Source of the DNA: an uncultured Gammaproteobacteria bacterium
GTDB lineage: Bacteria; Pseudomonadota; Gammaproteobacteria; Nitrosococcales; Methylophagaceae
Length of the DNA stretch: 64,000 nt
Direction: 5' to 3'
Assembly (NCBI GenBank): GCA_905479075.1
Contig: CAJQLA010000008.1
Span: 1-64,000 of the forward strand
The notes below the pieces were generated by a model, which ran no database searches, was not told where the DNA came from, and saw only the letters and a program-made list of their open reading frames with translations. Shown in pieces: positions 7,666 through 18,928 of the stretch. A program made the translations under genes and the position numbers. Each line of letters opens with the position of its first letter. The stretch's first letter is position 1.

Positions 7666-8616
7666 ATGCGTTTATTTTCCCTTTTTTTAGCCCTTTTATT
7701 TCTTAGCTTTAGCAGTTTTGCTGATAGTGATGATGATAAATATCCCGAGTCAGAACTATATTCAAAGCCCGTTGAGGTCGTTCCAGGCGTTTGGTCGGCG
7801 ATTGGGGCAACACAACCCCCCACTTATGAAAATGCAGGCCATAATAATAATTTGAGCTTTGTGATTACCGTGGATGGCGTATTGGTGGTGAATGCGGGTG
7901 ACTCCTATCTTTTAGCTAAAGCTTTGCATGAAGAAATTAAAAAAATTACGGATCAGCCTGTTCGTTATGTTGTACTTGAAAATGGTCAGGGCCATGCCAT
8001 GTTAGGCAGTAATTATTGGCGTGACCAAGGTGCGAAGATCATTGCTCATGATGATGCTATAGAGGAAATTGAGCTCCATGGCGATGAATCTTTAGGCTGG
8101 ATGGAGTCCTATAATCTGGACCGAGCCGAAGGTACAGAAGTGGTGATCCCTGATGAAGGTTTCTCTGATCGGATGGAGCTTAAACTGGGTAACGCGAGGA
8201 TTGAACTGATTAACTTTGGGCCAGCTCACTCAGCGGGCGATATCTCTGTTTACTTACCAGACCATGATGTCATTATTGCAGGTGATATGGCTTTCCACCA
8301 ACGTATGTTGCCGGTGTTTCCAGAAACGAAAACTCTACAATGGATAGAAACATTTGATCTGTTTGCTGCTATGGATGTCACACACGTTATTCCTGGTCAT
8401 GGTGTGCCCACAGACATGGAGACAGTGACACGCGAAACCAAGGGCTACTTAGCTTATATGCATGCTGAAGCAAGAAGGCTTCTGGATGAAGATTTGGGGC
8501 TGGAAGAGGCCTATATGATAGACCAATCGGATTGGGAATATTTAGATGCCTTTGATGAACTAGCAAAGAAAAATGCGGGTCGAATTTTTCAAGAGCTAGA
8601 AATGGACGACTTTTAG
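7666..8616 (+). CDS. Exported metallo-beta-lactamase-fold protein with degenerate zinc motif
   Basis: A 316-aa protein with a Sec signal peptide (hydrophobic residues 3-18, likely cut near SFA-DS). The body matches the MBL fold of the quinoprotein-associated/SoxH-like group, which are periplasmic and often neighbour PQQ-dependent dehydrogenase genes. The first metal motif HxHxDH is replaced by ENGQGH (residues 105-110), leaving only His110. The later ligands are in place: His188 in GPAHSAGD, Asp207 in AGDMAF and His245 in PGHG. Zinc binding may be altered or mononuclear. No PQQ dehydrogenase gene is in view. It is a single gene, convergent with murJ. Confidence 0.82.
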   Translation: MRLFSLFLALLFLSFSSFADSDDDKYPESELYSKPVEVVPGVWSAIGATQPPTYENAGHNNNLSFVITVDGVLVVNAGDSYLLAKALHEEIKKITDQPVRYVVLENGQGHAMLGSNYWRDQGAKIIAHDDAIEEIELHGDESLGWMESYNLDRAEGTEVVIPDEGFSDRMELKLGNARIELINFGPAHSAGDISVYLPDHDVIIAGDMAFHQRMLPVFPETKTLQWIETFDLFAAMDVTHVIPGHGVPTDMETVTRETKGYLAYMHAEARRLLDEDLGLEEAYMIDQSDWEYLDAFDELAKKNAGRIFQELEMDDF

Positions 8617-8625
8617 GGTTTTAAT

Positions 8626-10164
8626 CTATTGTTGAGGCTTGAACAATTGCTTTATTCTGATGCCGAGTAAGTGAAGCAATACAAAGTAAGCTAGGGCAGC
8701 ACTACCAATCACAATCAATAACATATTGATACGCTGCCATACAGCACTTTCTTGCCAGATTGTTATATCAGGCGTCAGAAAAAATAAGATTAATAATAGA
8801 CCCGCATTGGCAAATAATAGTTTTAGCCAGAGTGTCATCCAACCAGGATTAGGCTGGTATACCTTTTCTTTTCTCAGCCCTCTATAGAGCAAGCCTGCAT
8901 TGAGCATAGCAGAGATGGCTGTTGCTAAAGCCAAGCCTACATGAGCGAATTGCAGCATTAAAATGATATTTAATATCATATTGCTAACCATAGCGATGAT
9001 GCCTATTTTGACAGGCGTTTTGGTATCCTGGCGTGCAAAATAACCAGGTGCCAGGACTTTGATAAAGATAAACGGCAATAGGCCAAGGCTATAAGCCATT
9101 AGGCTCAGAGAAGCCTGATATGCGTGTTCAGTGCTAAAAGCTTGATATTGGAATAGAGTGAGCAGTAAGGGCTCTGCTAAATAAAACAAGCCAAGAGCCG
9201 CAGGTGTGGCAATGATGAAGACCCAGCGTAAGGCCCAGTCAATGGTGTTTGAAAATTCCTTTGTAGAAGCTGCAGCATGTTTTTTTGACAAACTGGGCAA
9301 TATTACAGTGGCTATAGCAATTCCAAATACACCTAAAGGAAACTCAACCAGGCGATCTGAGTAATAGAGCCAAGAGATACTACCTGTTACTAGAAATGAG
9401 GCTAATAGGGTGTCTAGTAACAGATTTATTTGTGAGACTGAAACACCAAACATGGCAGGTATCATCAGTTTTTTAATTTTTTGAACACCGGAGTGTTGCC
9501 AGTTAAATTGTGGCTTAGGAAGGTGACCAAGTCGAATTAAAAAGGGAATTTGGAAAAGTAACTGTACGACACCTCCAATAAACACGCCCCAAGCTAGCGC
9601 TGTGACGGGTTGTTCAAAGTGGGGTGAGAGCCAAAGGGCGCTTGCAATCAGGGCAATATTTAAAAACACAGGTGTAAAAGCAGGGACGGCAAACTTCCCA
9701 AAACTATTTAAGATAGATCCTGCCAATGCGGTTAATGAAATAAAAAATAGATAAGGGAAAGTGATTTTTAATAAATCACCTGCAAGGTCTAATTTTTCAG
9801 GGTTTGAGATAAACCCAGGGGCAAACACCATAATTAGTATGGGTGCGGCAATGACCCCAATAGCGGTTATAATGAATAAAATAGTGGCTAGCGCACCGCT
9901 AGTGTTCGCTATTAATTGTTTTAAGTCAGATTCGCCGCGCTCTCGATATTCTGCTAAAACGGGGATAAAGGCTTGTGAAAAAGCGCCTTCAGCAAATAAG
10001 CGTCGTAAAAAATTAGGTATTTTGAAGGCGACAAAAAACACATCTGTACCTAAGCCCGCGCCAAAGAGTCGGGCAATAACAATGTCACGGATAAAGCCTA
10101 ATATCCTTGATATAAATGTCATTCCGCTGACAATAGCAGTGGACTTGAATAGTTTTTCACTCAT
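8626..10164 (-). CDS. murJ: Lipid II flippase MurJ
   Basis: A 512-aa polytopic membrane protein of the MOP exporter superfamily, with the usual MurJ/MviN length and about 14 hydrophobic segments. The N-terminal signature is clear: SGMTFISRILGFIRDI, then the conserved FFVAFKIPNFLRRLFAEGAFSQAF region (given here only as a match over residues 45-68). MurJ moves lipid-linked peptidoglycan precursor across the inner membrane. The gene stands alone. rpsT, often beside murJ in this class, is not adjacent. Confidence 0.96.
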   Translation of the reverse strand: MSEKLFKSTAIVSGMTFISRILGFIRDIVIARLFGAGLGTDVFFVAFKIPNFLRRLFAEGAFSQAFIPVLAEYRERGESDLKQLIANTSGALATILFIITAIGVIAAPILIMVFAPGFISNPEKLDLAGDLLKITFPYLFFISLTALAGSILNSFGKFAVPAFTPVFLNIALIASALWLSPHFEQPVTALAWGVFIGGVVQLLFQIPFLIRLGHLPKPQFNWQHSGVQKIKKLMIPAMFGVSVSQINLLLDTLLASFLVTGSISWLYYSDRLVEFPLGVFGIAIATVILPSLSKKHAAASTKEFSNTIDWALRWVFIIATPAALGLFYLAEPLLLTLFQYQAFSTEHAYQASLSLMAYSLGLLPFIFIKVLAPGYFARQDTKTPVKIGIIAMVSNMILNIILMLQFAHVGLALATAISAMLNAGLLYRGLRKEKVYQPNPGWMTLWLKLLFANAGLLLILFFLTPDITIWQESAVWQRINMLLIVIGSAALAYFVLLHLLGIRIKQLFKPQQ

Positions 10165-10235
10165 TAGTGAGTTACCTAGTTTTTAATGTTAGGTTTTTAA
10201 ATGACCTAATCATGTAGCCGAGAGTACATTAATTA

Positions 10236-10883
10236 ATGTTGCAATATTGTAAAAGCCCTAATTCTAAGTGTTTTTTACTTACTTATCTTGCTCTTGTCGT
10301 TTTTTTATTAGTGCTATGGCGTAGTGGGACTGAAGCCATAGTATCGGATCAGCGTGAAATACCAAGCGATCTTTCAGCCTATTTAGTATCTCCCCCAACA
10401 GAAATTGCTAGTCTTTTCCTAGATAAAAAGCAAGTGCTTACTTCTGAATTATTTACTAATAAGTGGACATTTGTCTATTTTGCACACCACCAGTGTTTAC
10501 CTAGTTGTTCACAAACTTTAAAGCTGTTATCAAGCTTACGAGAAAGTTTTAGCAGCAATAATATACAGTTTATTATTATTGAGCTTGATCCAGATAAAGG
10601 CCCTTCTCCAGACAAGTTAGCACTATTTTTAGAGGCCCAAGATTTGGACTTAATGCCAATTACAGCGAGTGTGGAGGTTACCAGACAACTGGCAAGCCAA
10701 TTTAAAGAGCTCTTTTTAATAACAAATTATGCAGATGGCCGTTATCAAATCGAACAACAGCATCAGCTTTTCATTGTTGATCCAAAAGGGCGTGTTTATG
10801 CTAGATTTCCTCAACCTTATACATTGTCCATAATTCAAAAAGCCTTCGTTTCAATGCGGCTTTTTTATGCTCAGACTGAATAG
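10236..10883 (+). CDS. SCO1/SenC-like thioredoxin-fold protein
   Basis: A 215-aa protein with one N-terminal membrane anchor (about residues 13-30) and a periplasmic thioredoxin-like domain. The metal/redox motif is CLPSC in the sequence FAHHQCLPSCSQ, matching the CxxxC of Sco proteins. The conserved His of Sco proteins may correspond to the His in QQHQLF before FIVDPKGRVYARF. Sco proteins deliver copper to, or reduce, the CuA site of cytochrome oxidase. No oxidase genes are within view, so the target is not shown. The last 15 codons overlap a terminator-like hairpin. Confidence 0.82.
   Translation: MLQYCKSPNSKCFLLTYLALVVFLLVLWRSGTEAIVSDQREIPSDLSAYLVSPPTEIASLFLDKKQVLTSELFTNKWTFVYFAHHQCLPSCSQTLKLLSSLRESFSSNNIQFIIIELDPDKGPSPDKLALFLEAQDLDLMPITASVEVTRQLASQFKELFLITNYADGRYQIEQQHQLFIVDPKGRVYARFPQPYTLSIIQKAFVSMRLFYAQTE
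10837..10866 (+). terminator. Rho-independent terminator-like hairpin inside the Sco gene end
   Basis: AAAAAGCC (10837-10844) pairs with GGCTTTTT (from 10858) around a 13-base loop, followed by further T. Because the stem begins with A-run and ends with T-run, it can work in both directions, serving the convergent oxyR-like gene too. It lies within the last codons of the Sco-like reading frame. Confidence 0.6.
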
Positions 10884-11791
10884 GATCCCTGTGTAACAGC
10901 ATCGCTAAAATATTGACTGATTTGTTGGATGGCATCATCGGCTTTAAAACTTGGCCGCCAAACAAGCCCTAGCTCACGCATGGCCTTATCTTCTCTATTT
11001 AACAACGGCCTGATTGTTATGTCAGCATGTTTTACGATATCTGAATTGATGGCCATCTCAGGTAATAATGTGATGCCTAGGCCGCCTGCGACCATCTCTA
11101 TTAATGTATATAAGCTAGTACCTTGCATAGTCGTACGATAACTCGTTGTAGGAAGTTGGCAAGCACTCAAGGCATGTTCTCTCAAACAATGGCCTTCTGC
11201 TAGTAGCATTAACTCGTCCGTTCTCAGTTCCGTTGGGTCAATTTGATCTTTATTCTGCAAGGGATGTTCCTTAGGTAAGGCGACCCAAAAAGATTCGCTA
11301 CCAAAAATAGTGTGCTTCAATTGTCCAATATCAAAAGGAAAAGCCATCACAACAAGGTCAATTTCACCTGAATGGAGTTGCCTAATTAATTCTTCTGATT
11401 GTTGTTCAATCAATACAAATTCGATGTTGGATAATTGGTCTCTGATAGCAGGTAGGGCTTTAGGCAGTAGAAATGGACTGATGCTGGGGATGATCCCAAT
11501 ACGCAAACGCCCTGAAAGCGGACTATGCTCGAACTTTGCAAGATCGACTAAGTCTGCAGACAATGACAAAATATGTTGTGCACGCTTGGATATTTCTTCG
11601 CCTAAAGGAGTGACTAATACTTTGCGGTTTGTACGCTCTAATAAGGGGCTACCGAGTAAGCTTTCTAATTCTTGTATACCTGCACTCAGAGTAGATTGCG
11701 TGACAAAGCATTGCTCAGCAGCTTTACCAAAGTGTTTCAGTTCAGTAACAACAGTTAAATAATGTAATTGTCTTAGTGTCGGCAGATGCAT
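10871..11791 (-). CDS. oxyR: OxyR-type LysR regulator
   Basis: A LysR regulator of 306 aa. The N-terminal HTH reads LRQLHYLTVV through TQSTLSAGIQELE. The effector domain has the two redox cysteines of OxyR: EGHCLREHAL, matching the E. coli Cys199 site, and a second Cys nine residues later in LSACQLP. OxyR senses hydrogen peroxide by disulfide formation and activates antioxidant genes. I chose the ATG at 11791 (MHLPTLRQL) over an in-frame TTG at 11806, because it matches family starts and has a GGA about 9 bases upstream. The gene is convergent with the Sco-like gene; the 3' ends overlap by 13 bp. Confidence 0.92.
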   Translation of the reverse strand: MHLPTLRQLHYLTVVTELKHFGKAAEQCFVTQSTLSAGIQELESLLGSPLLERTNRKVLVTPLGEEISKRAQHILSLSADLVDLAKFEHSPLSGRLRIGIIPSISPFLLPKALPAIRDQLSNIEFVLIEQQSEELIRQLHSGEIDLVVMAFPFDIGQLKHTIFGSESFWVALPKEHPLQNKDQIDPTELRTDELMLLAEGHCLREHALSACQLPTTSYRTTMQGTSLYTLIEMVAGGLGITLLPEMAINSDIVKHADITIRPLLNREDKAMRELGLVWRPSFKADDAIQQISQYFSDAVTQGSYSV

Positions 11792-11961
11792 AATCGTAAA
11801 ATCCAATCAATAATAAGAAAATAACAGTTTTAGTGAATAATATGATCAAAAGCTATAAACTAGCAACTATATTAAGCAAGCGCGCTCTTTATACAAAGTT
11901 TGTTTTGCAGTAAAGTTTGTTAACGATTAATGTGTAGTATAAAAATTATGTGGACTGGGTG

Positions 11962-13050
11962 ATGTTGTCTGAGATAACGATTAGAAACTTACGAAATATC
12001 ACTGACGAAAGCTTTGTACCTGTTACTGGAATCAATTTGCTAGTGGGTCCAAATGGCGCAGGCAAAACAAGTGTATTAGAAGCAATACATTTACTCGGCC
12101 TAGGTAGAACATTTCGTTCTAGGGCATTAAAAAATGCTATTCAATTTGATAAGCAACAATTACAAGTGGTTGCTAAAACAATTCAAAATAAAATGCCTAT
12201 TGGACTTCAGTATAGCGCTGAAGCGGGTTTAGAAATTAGATTCAATAATGCGCCTTTAAAGAAACTTTCCGACTTGGCAGCACAATTACCTTTGCAATTA
12301 ATCCCTGCTAACAGCCATCAATTTTTTGAGCAAGGCCCGCGGTTTAGACGTCAGTTATTAGATTGGGGGTTGTTTCACGTGGAACCTAGCTTTAATTTCC
12401 ATTGGCAGTCATATAAGAAAGTATTGCAACAAAGAAATGCGTCCATTAGGCAAAAAAAGAATTTTAAAGAGATCCAGTTGTGGGACCAACATCTTATAGA
12501 ACATGGAAATCAGTTAACGGATCTACGTAAAAAACGCTTAGATACAATTTTAAAACAATTTGAGTTTTATTTTAAACTTGTATGCCCACAATTTGAAAAT
12601 AGCAAATTATCCTTAAAATATAAAACAGGTTGGTCAAGAGAAATAACATTTGAAGAAAGTATTAAATTAAATATAGAGAGAGACTATCAGTTAGGTTATA
12701 CACGTTCTGGTGCACATGCGGCTGATTGGTCATTTAAAATAGATGAATATGAAGCCAAAGATGTTTTTTCTCGTGGGCAACAGAAATTATTTTTTTTAGC
12801 ATTAAGCATGGCACAAATTAAATCAAGTGAAGCAACCAATAAGCCAAAGGGTATATTGTTAATTGATGACTTAAGTTCAGAGTTAGATGAGATACATTTA
12901 GAAATAATTTTACGTCAGCTAAACACGATGCCTGTACAAATTTTTATAAGCAGCACAGATGAGTCATTAGTGGCTTTAGTCAATAAAATTGAAAACAATT
13001 ATGCTTTGTTTCACGTGAAACATGGACAGATTATTCCTAAACAGATCTAA
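11962..13050 (+). CDS. recF: DNA replication and repair protein RecF
   Basis: An SMC-like ATPase with Walker A GPNGAGKT near the N-terminus, ABC-type signature FSRGQQKLFF and Walker B ILLIDDLSSELDE. RecF works with RecO and RecR to load RecA at gapped DNA. The start is either ATG at 11962 (MLSEITIRNLRNI, 362 aa, preferred) or an in-frame GTG at 11950. gyrB follows in the same direction after 86 bp, as in the classic dnaA-dnaN-recF-gyrB block. However, dnaA and dnaN are not upstream; an oxyR gene points the other way. The gene is notably AT-rich. Confidence 0.97.
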   Translation: MLSEITIRNLRNITDESFVPVTGINLLVGPNGAGKTSVLEAIHLLGLGRTFRSRALKNAIQFDKQQLQVVAKTIQNKMPIGLQYSAEAGLEIRFNNAPLKKLSDLAAQLPLQLIPANSHQFFEQGPRFRRQLLDWGLFHVEPSFNFHWQSYKKVLQQRNASIRQKKNFKEIQLWDQHLIEHGNQLTDLRKKRLDTILKQFEFYFKLVCPQFENSKLSLKYKTGWSREITFEESIKLNIERDYQLGYTRSGAHAADWSFKIDEYEAKDVFSRGQQKLFFLALSMAQIKSSEATNKPKGILLIDDLSSELDEIHLEIILRQLNTMPVQIFISSTDESLVALVNKIENNYALFHVKHGQIIPKQI

Positions 13051-13124
13051 ACTATCATGCAATAGATATAAGGAGTAAAATAACTCCTTTATATAAATAA
13101 ATAGATGTTAAATCCTAATAATAG

Positions 13125-15554
<2,430 letters not shown>

Positions 15555-15577
15555 ATAACTTAGCAGTATATCGATAC

Positions 15578-15606
15578 AAAAAGGTCCTGCGAACAGGGCC
15601 TTTTTT
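15578..15606 (+). terminator. Rho-independent terminator after gyrB
   Basis: AAAAAGGTCCTG (15578-15589), tetraloop CGAA, then CAGGGCC and a run of six T. The stem is 12 bp with one G-T wobble. It separates gyrB from the cofactor genes. Confidence 0.9.
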
Positions 15607-15715
15607 GTGTCTGGTCATAGTTCAGTTGCAGCTGCTTAATTTTTAGGGTGATAATTTTTACTCTAGTCGAAGACTCTGTCACACTTATAACTACAGGGTA
15701 CAAAAGGTAGGTTGA

Positions 15716-16264
15716 ATGCAAGCAAGACCCGAAAAACCGCGTTTAGCATGGGCTATAACAGGTTCAGGCCACTATCTGGATGAATGTTTAGAAATCATTC
15801 GAGAACTTGATGATGTTGACTTGTTTTATAGTCGTGCGGGTGAAGAAGTGGTGAGAATGTATGGCCATGACCCTAAAACAATAAATAGCCAAGGCCGGGT
15901 ATACCGTGATCGTGCGGCCAGTTCTCCGCCTGTAGGCCTTTTTTACCGTGGTGATTATCATACCCTCGTGGTTGCACCTGCAACTTCCAATACGGTGGCA
16001 AAAATGGTCCTAGGGTTCTCAGATACGCTGGTTACCAATGTTTATGCGCAGGCAGGGAAATGTCGTATTCCTAGTATCGTATTAGCTTGTGATACTGAGC
16101 CAGAAATGGATACCCCTGCACCCGATAGGATAGTTAAAGTCTGGCCACGTGAGGTTGATTTAGCTCATACACATAAATTACGTTCTTATGAGGCAACAAC
16201 AGTTGTTGAGAATCCAGATAAATTATTAGCGGCCTTGAAAACGCGACTAGCTGAGATCCAATAA
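15716..16264 (+). CDS. Flavoprotein, dihydromethanopterin reductase DmrB-like
   Basis: A 182-aa FMN-binding flavoprotein of the Dfp/archaeoflavoprotein type. The phosphate-binding loop is AITGSGHYL near the N-terminus, and the flavin motif is APATSNTVAKMVLGFSDTLV. In archaea and some methylotrophs, DmrB reduces dihydromethanopterin to tetrahydromethanopterin, the last step of making the C1 carrier. The next gene starts 4 bp downstream, and three further cofactor genes follow, which supports this role. The alternative is a general phosphopantothenoylcysteine-decarboxylase-like flavoprotein, less likely given the neighbours. Confidence 0.8.
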   Translation: MQARPEKPRLAWAITGSGHYLDECLEIIRELDDVDLFYSRAGEEVVRMYGHDPKTINSQGRVYRDRAASSPPVGLFYRGDYHTLVVAPATSNTVAKMVLGFSDTLVTNVYAQAGKCRIPSIVLACDTEPEMDTPAPDRIVKVWPREVDLAHTHKLRSYEATTVVENPDKLLAALKTRLAEIQ

Positions 16265-16268
16265 AACA

Positions 16269-17681
16269 ATGGCTGATAAGCTGCTATTTCTCACTGGTAA
16301 ACTTGCTCAAGCTAGCCTAAGAAAAGTATTAAGCGAAATGGGCTCTTTACCATTCGATTTTGAGATTCATGAGCTAGGGTTATCAGTGGCTGCATTGATG
16401 ACGGATAAAATGATCGCCCGGCGCCTAAAACCCGAGGATTACGAAGGCTTTAAAGAAATCATTGTGCCTGGACGGTGTCGAGGTGATTTACAGAAATTAA
16501 GTAAGCAGCTGGGAATAGATATCATTAGGGGCCCTGAAGAAGTAAAAGACTTACCTTTGTATTTTGGTCGCGAACGAAAACCAGTAGATTTGAGTCGGTA
16601 TGATGTCAGCATATTTGCTGAAATTGTTGATGCACCAGAGCGAGATATTGATTCAATTCTGGCACGCGCTAATTATTATCGTGAGGCGGGTGCGAATGTG
16701 ATTGATATAGGTTGTTTACCGGCTGAAAAATTTCCTCATATGGAGGAAGCGATAGTCGCATTACATGAAGAAGGTTTCAAAGTCAGTGTTGATTCCTTGG
16801 AGATAGATGATCTTAGACGAGCTGGTAAAGTGGGCGCAGATTATCTGCTCAGCCTGACCGAAGATAGTTATCAGTTGGCAGAAGAAGTTGATTCAGTTCC
16901 TATTCTCGTCCCTAAGGTGTCAGGCTGTTTAGCTTCTCTTGAACGTGCGATGGAAAGCATGGATAAAATTAACAGGCCATGGATTGCTGATCCCATTTTG
17001 GACCCGATCCATTTTGGTTTGACGAATTCTATAGTCCGTTACCATGAATTACGTAACCGTTATCCTGATGCGGAAATCATGATGGGGGTGGGTAATTTAA
17101 CTGAGTTGACCGATGCCGATACCAGTGGCATTAATGCCGTTTTATTTGGAATAATTTCCGAATTATCTATAAATAGTGTACTTGTAACCGAAGTGAGTCC
17201 TCACGCACATAAAGCAATAAAACAAGCAGATGTTGCACGAAGAATGATGTTTTCAGCTAAAGAGGACAGTAGCCTCCCTCGAGATATCACGCCAGATTTA
17301 TTAGTGGCACATGAGCGTCGGCCTTTCCCTGACAGTGTTGAAGAGATTACTGAGCTGGCTGCCAATATTAAAGATCCGAATTACCGAATAAAAGTAGCAG
17401 AACAAGGTATTTATATGTTCAACCGTGATGGCATGATTCACGAGACTGACCCATTTGCTTTCTATCCTCAGATAAAATTGAAAGATGATGTGGGGCATGC
17501 ATTTTATTTAGGTGCTGAATTAGCGCGGGCTCAAATCGCTTGGCAGTTGGGTAAACGTTATACTCAAGATGAAGAGTTACAGTGGGGCTGCTCAGTTTCT
17601 GCCGAATCAGAAAATTTAAACGAGCAAAAACAAGAAGGAACAACAATGAAATCAGGTAAGAAGTGTGGCCCTATTAAATAG
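16269..17681 (+). CDS. Dihydropteroate-synthase-related protein of methanopterin pathway (DUF6513 type)
   Basis: 470 aa. The first 100 residues form a domain seen in this family (FLTGKLAQASLRKVL, IVPGRCRGDL). Residues of about 110-360 form a pterin-binding TIM barrel: FAEIVDAPER, GANVIDIGCLP, FKVSVDSLE and MMGVGNLTELTDADT. In methanogens and methylotrophs these proteins are linked to attaching the pterin to the aminobenzoate-ribose unit in tetrahydromethanopterin synthesis, in place of FolP. The last 40 residues are charged and unconserved (QKQEG, KSGKKCG). The gene overlaps the next by 17 bp. Confidence 0.85.
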   Translation: MADKLLFLTGKLAQASLRKVLSEMGSLPFDFEIHELGLSVAALMTDKMIARRLKPEDYEGFKEIIVPGRCRGDLQKLSKQLGIDIIRGPEEVKDLPLYFGRERKPVDLSRYDVSIFAEIVDAPERDIDSILARANYYREAGANVIDIGCLPAEKFPHMEEAIVALHEEGFKVSVDSLEIDDLRRAGKVGADYLLSLTEDSYQLAEEVDSVPILVPKVSGCLASLERAMESMDKINRPWIADPILDPIHFGLTNSIVRYHELRNRYPDAEIMMGVGNLTELTDADTSGINAVLFGIISELSINSVLVTEVSPHAHKAIKQADVARRMMFSAKEDSSLPRDITPDLLVAHERRPFPDSVEEITELAANIKDPNYRIKVAEQGIYMFNRDGMIHETDPFAFYPQIKLKDDVGHAFYLGAELARAQIAWQLGKRYTQDEELQWGCSVSAESENLNEQKQEGTTMKSGKKCGPIK

Positions 17682-18249
17682 CAAAATTCATGAAGTGATA
17701 GTAACGTCAATGTCAGAAAATGGTCAGTCTCATTCTGCACCAATGGGAATTAGCGAAGTGAATGGTCACATATATATCCAACCATTTAAACCATCAACTA
17801 CGTATAATAATTTAAAAGCGCATAGACAATGTACTATTAACTACACTGATGATGTACGCATTTTTGCAGGTTCTTTGACTGGACGGAGAGATTGGCCAAC
17901 GCAACGTTGTCAACAAATTGAGTGTGAATATTTAAGTCACGCTTTAGCACATAGCGAACTTGAAGTAATAGGGTTTGAAGATAATGATCCCCGTGCCCGT
18001 TTTACCGCCGCAGTTGTTAATGATGTCACTCATAGCCCATTTCGTGGTTTCAATCGAGCACAAAGTGCAGTCATTGAAGCTGCAGTATTAACGAGCCGCT
18101 TGTCGATGTTGCCCACCGAAAAAATTCAACAAGAGATTGCTTATCTCACTATTGCGATGGAAAAAACGGCGGGTGATAGGGAGTGGGAAGCCTGGGGCTG
18201 GTTAATGGCAAAAATAAAAGATAGTGGGATAGCTATACAACATGACTAG
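17665..18249 (+). CDS. DUF447 family protein of methanopterin/methanofuran gene group
   Basis: 194 aa, matching the archaeal/methylotroph DUF447 family, a split-barrel flavin-reductase-like fold. It starts with HEVIVTSMSENGQSHSAPMG and contains GFNRAQSAVIEAAVLTSRL. The start is the GTG at 17665, inside the end of the previous gene; the next ATG (17711) would remove the conserved IVTSM segment. Translational coupling with both neighbours is likely, since it also overlaps mfnB by 8 bp. DUF447 genes lie in the tetrahydromethanopterin clusters of methylotrophs; the biochemical step is not established. Confidence 0.85.
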   Translation: MALLNSKIHEVIVTSMSENGQSHSAPMGISEVNGHIYIQPFKPSTTYNNLKAHRQCTINYTDDVRIFAGSLTGRRDWPTQRCQQIECEYLSHALAHSELEVIGFEDNDPRARFTAAVVNDVTHSPFRGFNRAQSAVIEAAVLTSRLSMLPTEKIQQEIAYLTIAMEKTAGDREWEAWGWLMAKIKDSGIAIQHD

Positions 18250-18928
18250 ATGGTTAGCCAGCGTACAGTCTGTTGAAGAAGCGCAAACTTTGCTAATGAA
18301 CTTACCTGATATTTTGGATATGAAAGATCCGGCACAAGGTGCCCTCGGAGCGCTTTCTGTTGATGAAGTCAGTAATATTGTTGATTTGGTTGCGGGTACT
18401 TGCCTAACCAGTGCAACAGTAGGTGACTTGCCAATGAATGCAGATCTGATTATGCAGGCTATTCGGGATATGGCCGATTCTGGTGTCAATTATGTCAAAG
18501 TCGGTTTGTTTCCAGATTGTCGTTTGACTGAGTGTCTTAGTGAGATGTCAACGATGATTGGGCAGCTGAATGTGCCTGTTATTGCTGTTATTTTTGCTGA
18601 TAAGATGCCAGGTAAAGATGTGATTCCTTTGTTAAAGTCTAGTGGTTTTCATGGTGTTATGGTCGACACCGCTAGTAAAAATGGTAGACATCTATTGGAT
18701 TATTGGGATGAGCTGAGTTTGACTGAATTTGTTGAAACCGCCCGTGAGCATAATTTACTTTGTGGCTTAGCCGGGGCATTACGTTTTGAAGATATTGCCT
18801 TGTTACAGCCAATTGGGGCTGATTATTTAGGGTTTCGTAGTGCGCTTTGTCAACATCAAAAACGAACATCTGTTTTAGAGCCTAATTTGGCTGAACAAAT
18901 TCATAAGGCGATTCATTTTGATGGTTAG
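18242..18928 (+). CDS. mfnB: (5-formylfuran-3-yl)methyl phosphate synthase MfnB-like
   Basis: 228 aa. MfnB condenses two glyceraldehyde-3-phosphate molecules to 4-(hydroxymethyl)-2-furancarboxaldehyde phosphate, the furan core of methanofuran. Family motifs are present: DMKDPAQGALGAL near residue 26 with its Lys, then NYVKVGLF with the second conserved Lys, then MVDTASKNGR and FRSALC. It is the last of four overlapping or near-abutting genes, so it is co-transcribed with the pterin genes. The gene is convergent with the DUF924 gene, and the ORFs overlap by 4 bp at their ends. Confidence 0.88.
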   Translation: MTRWLASVQSVEEAQTLLMNLPDILDMKDPAQGALGALSVDEVSNIVDLVAGTCLTSATVGDLPMNADLIMQAIRDMADSGVNYVKVGLFPDCRLTECLSEMSTMIGQLNVPVIAVIFADKMPGKDVIPLLKSSGFHGVMVDTASKNGRHLLDYWDELSLTEFVETAREHNLLCGLAGALRFEDIALLQPIGADYLGFRSALCQHQKRTSVLEPNLAEQIHKAIHFDG

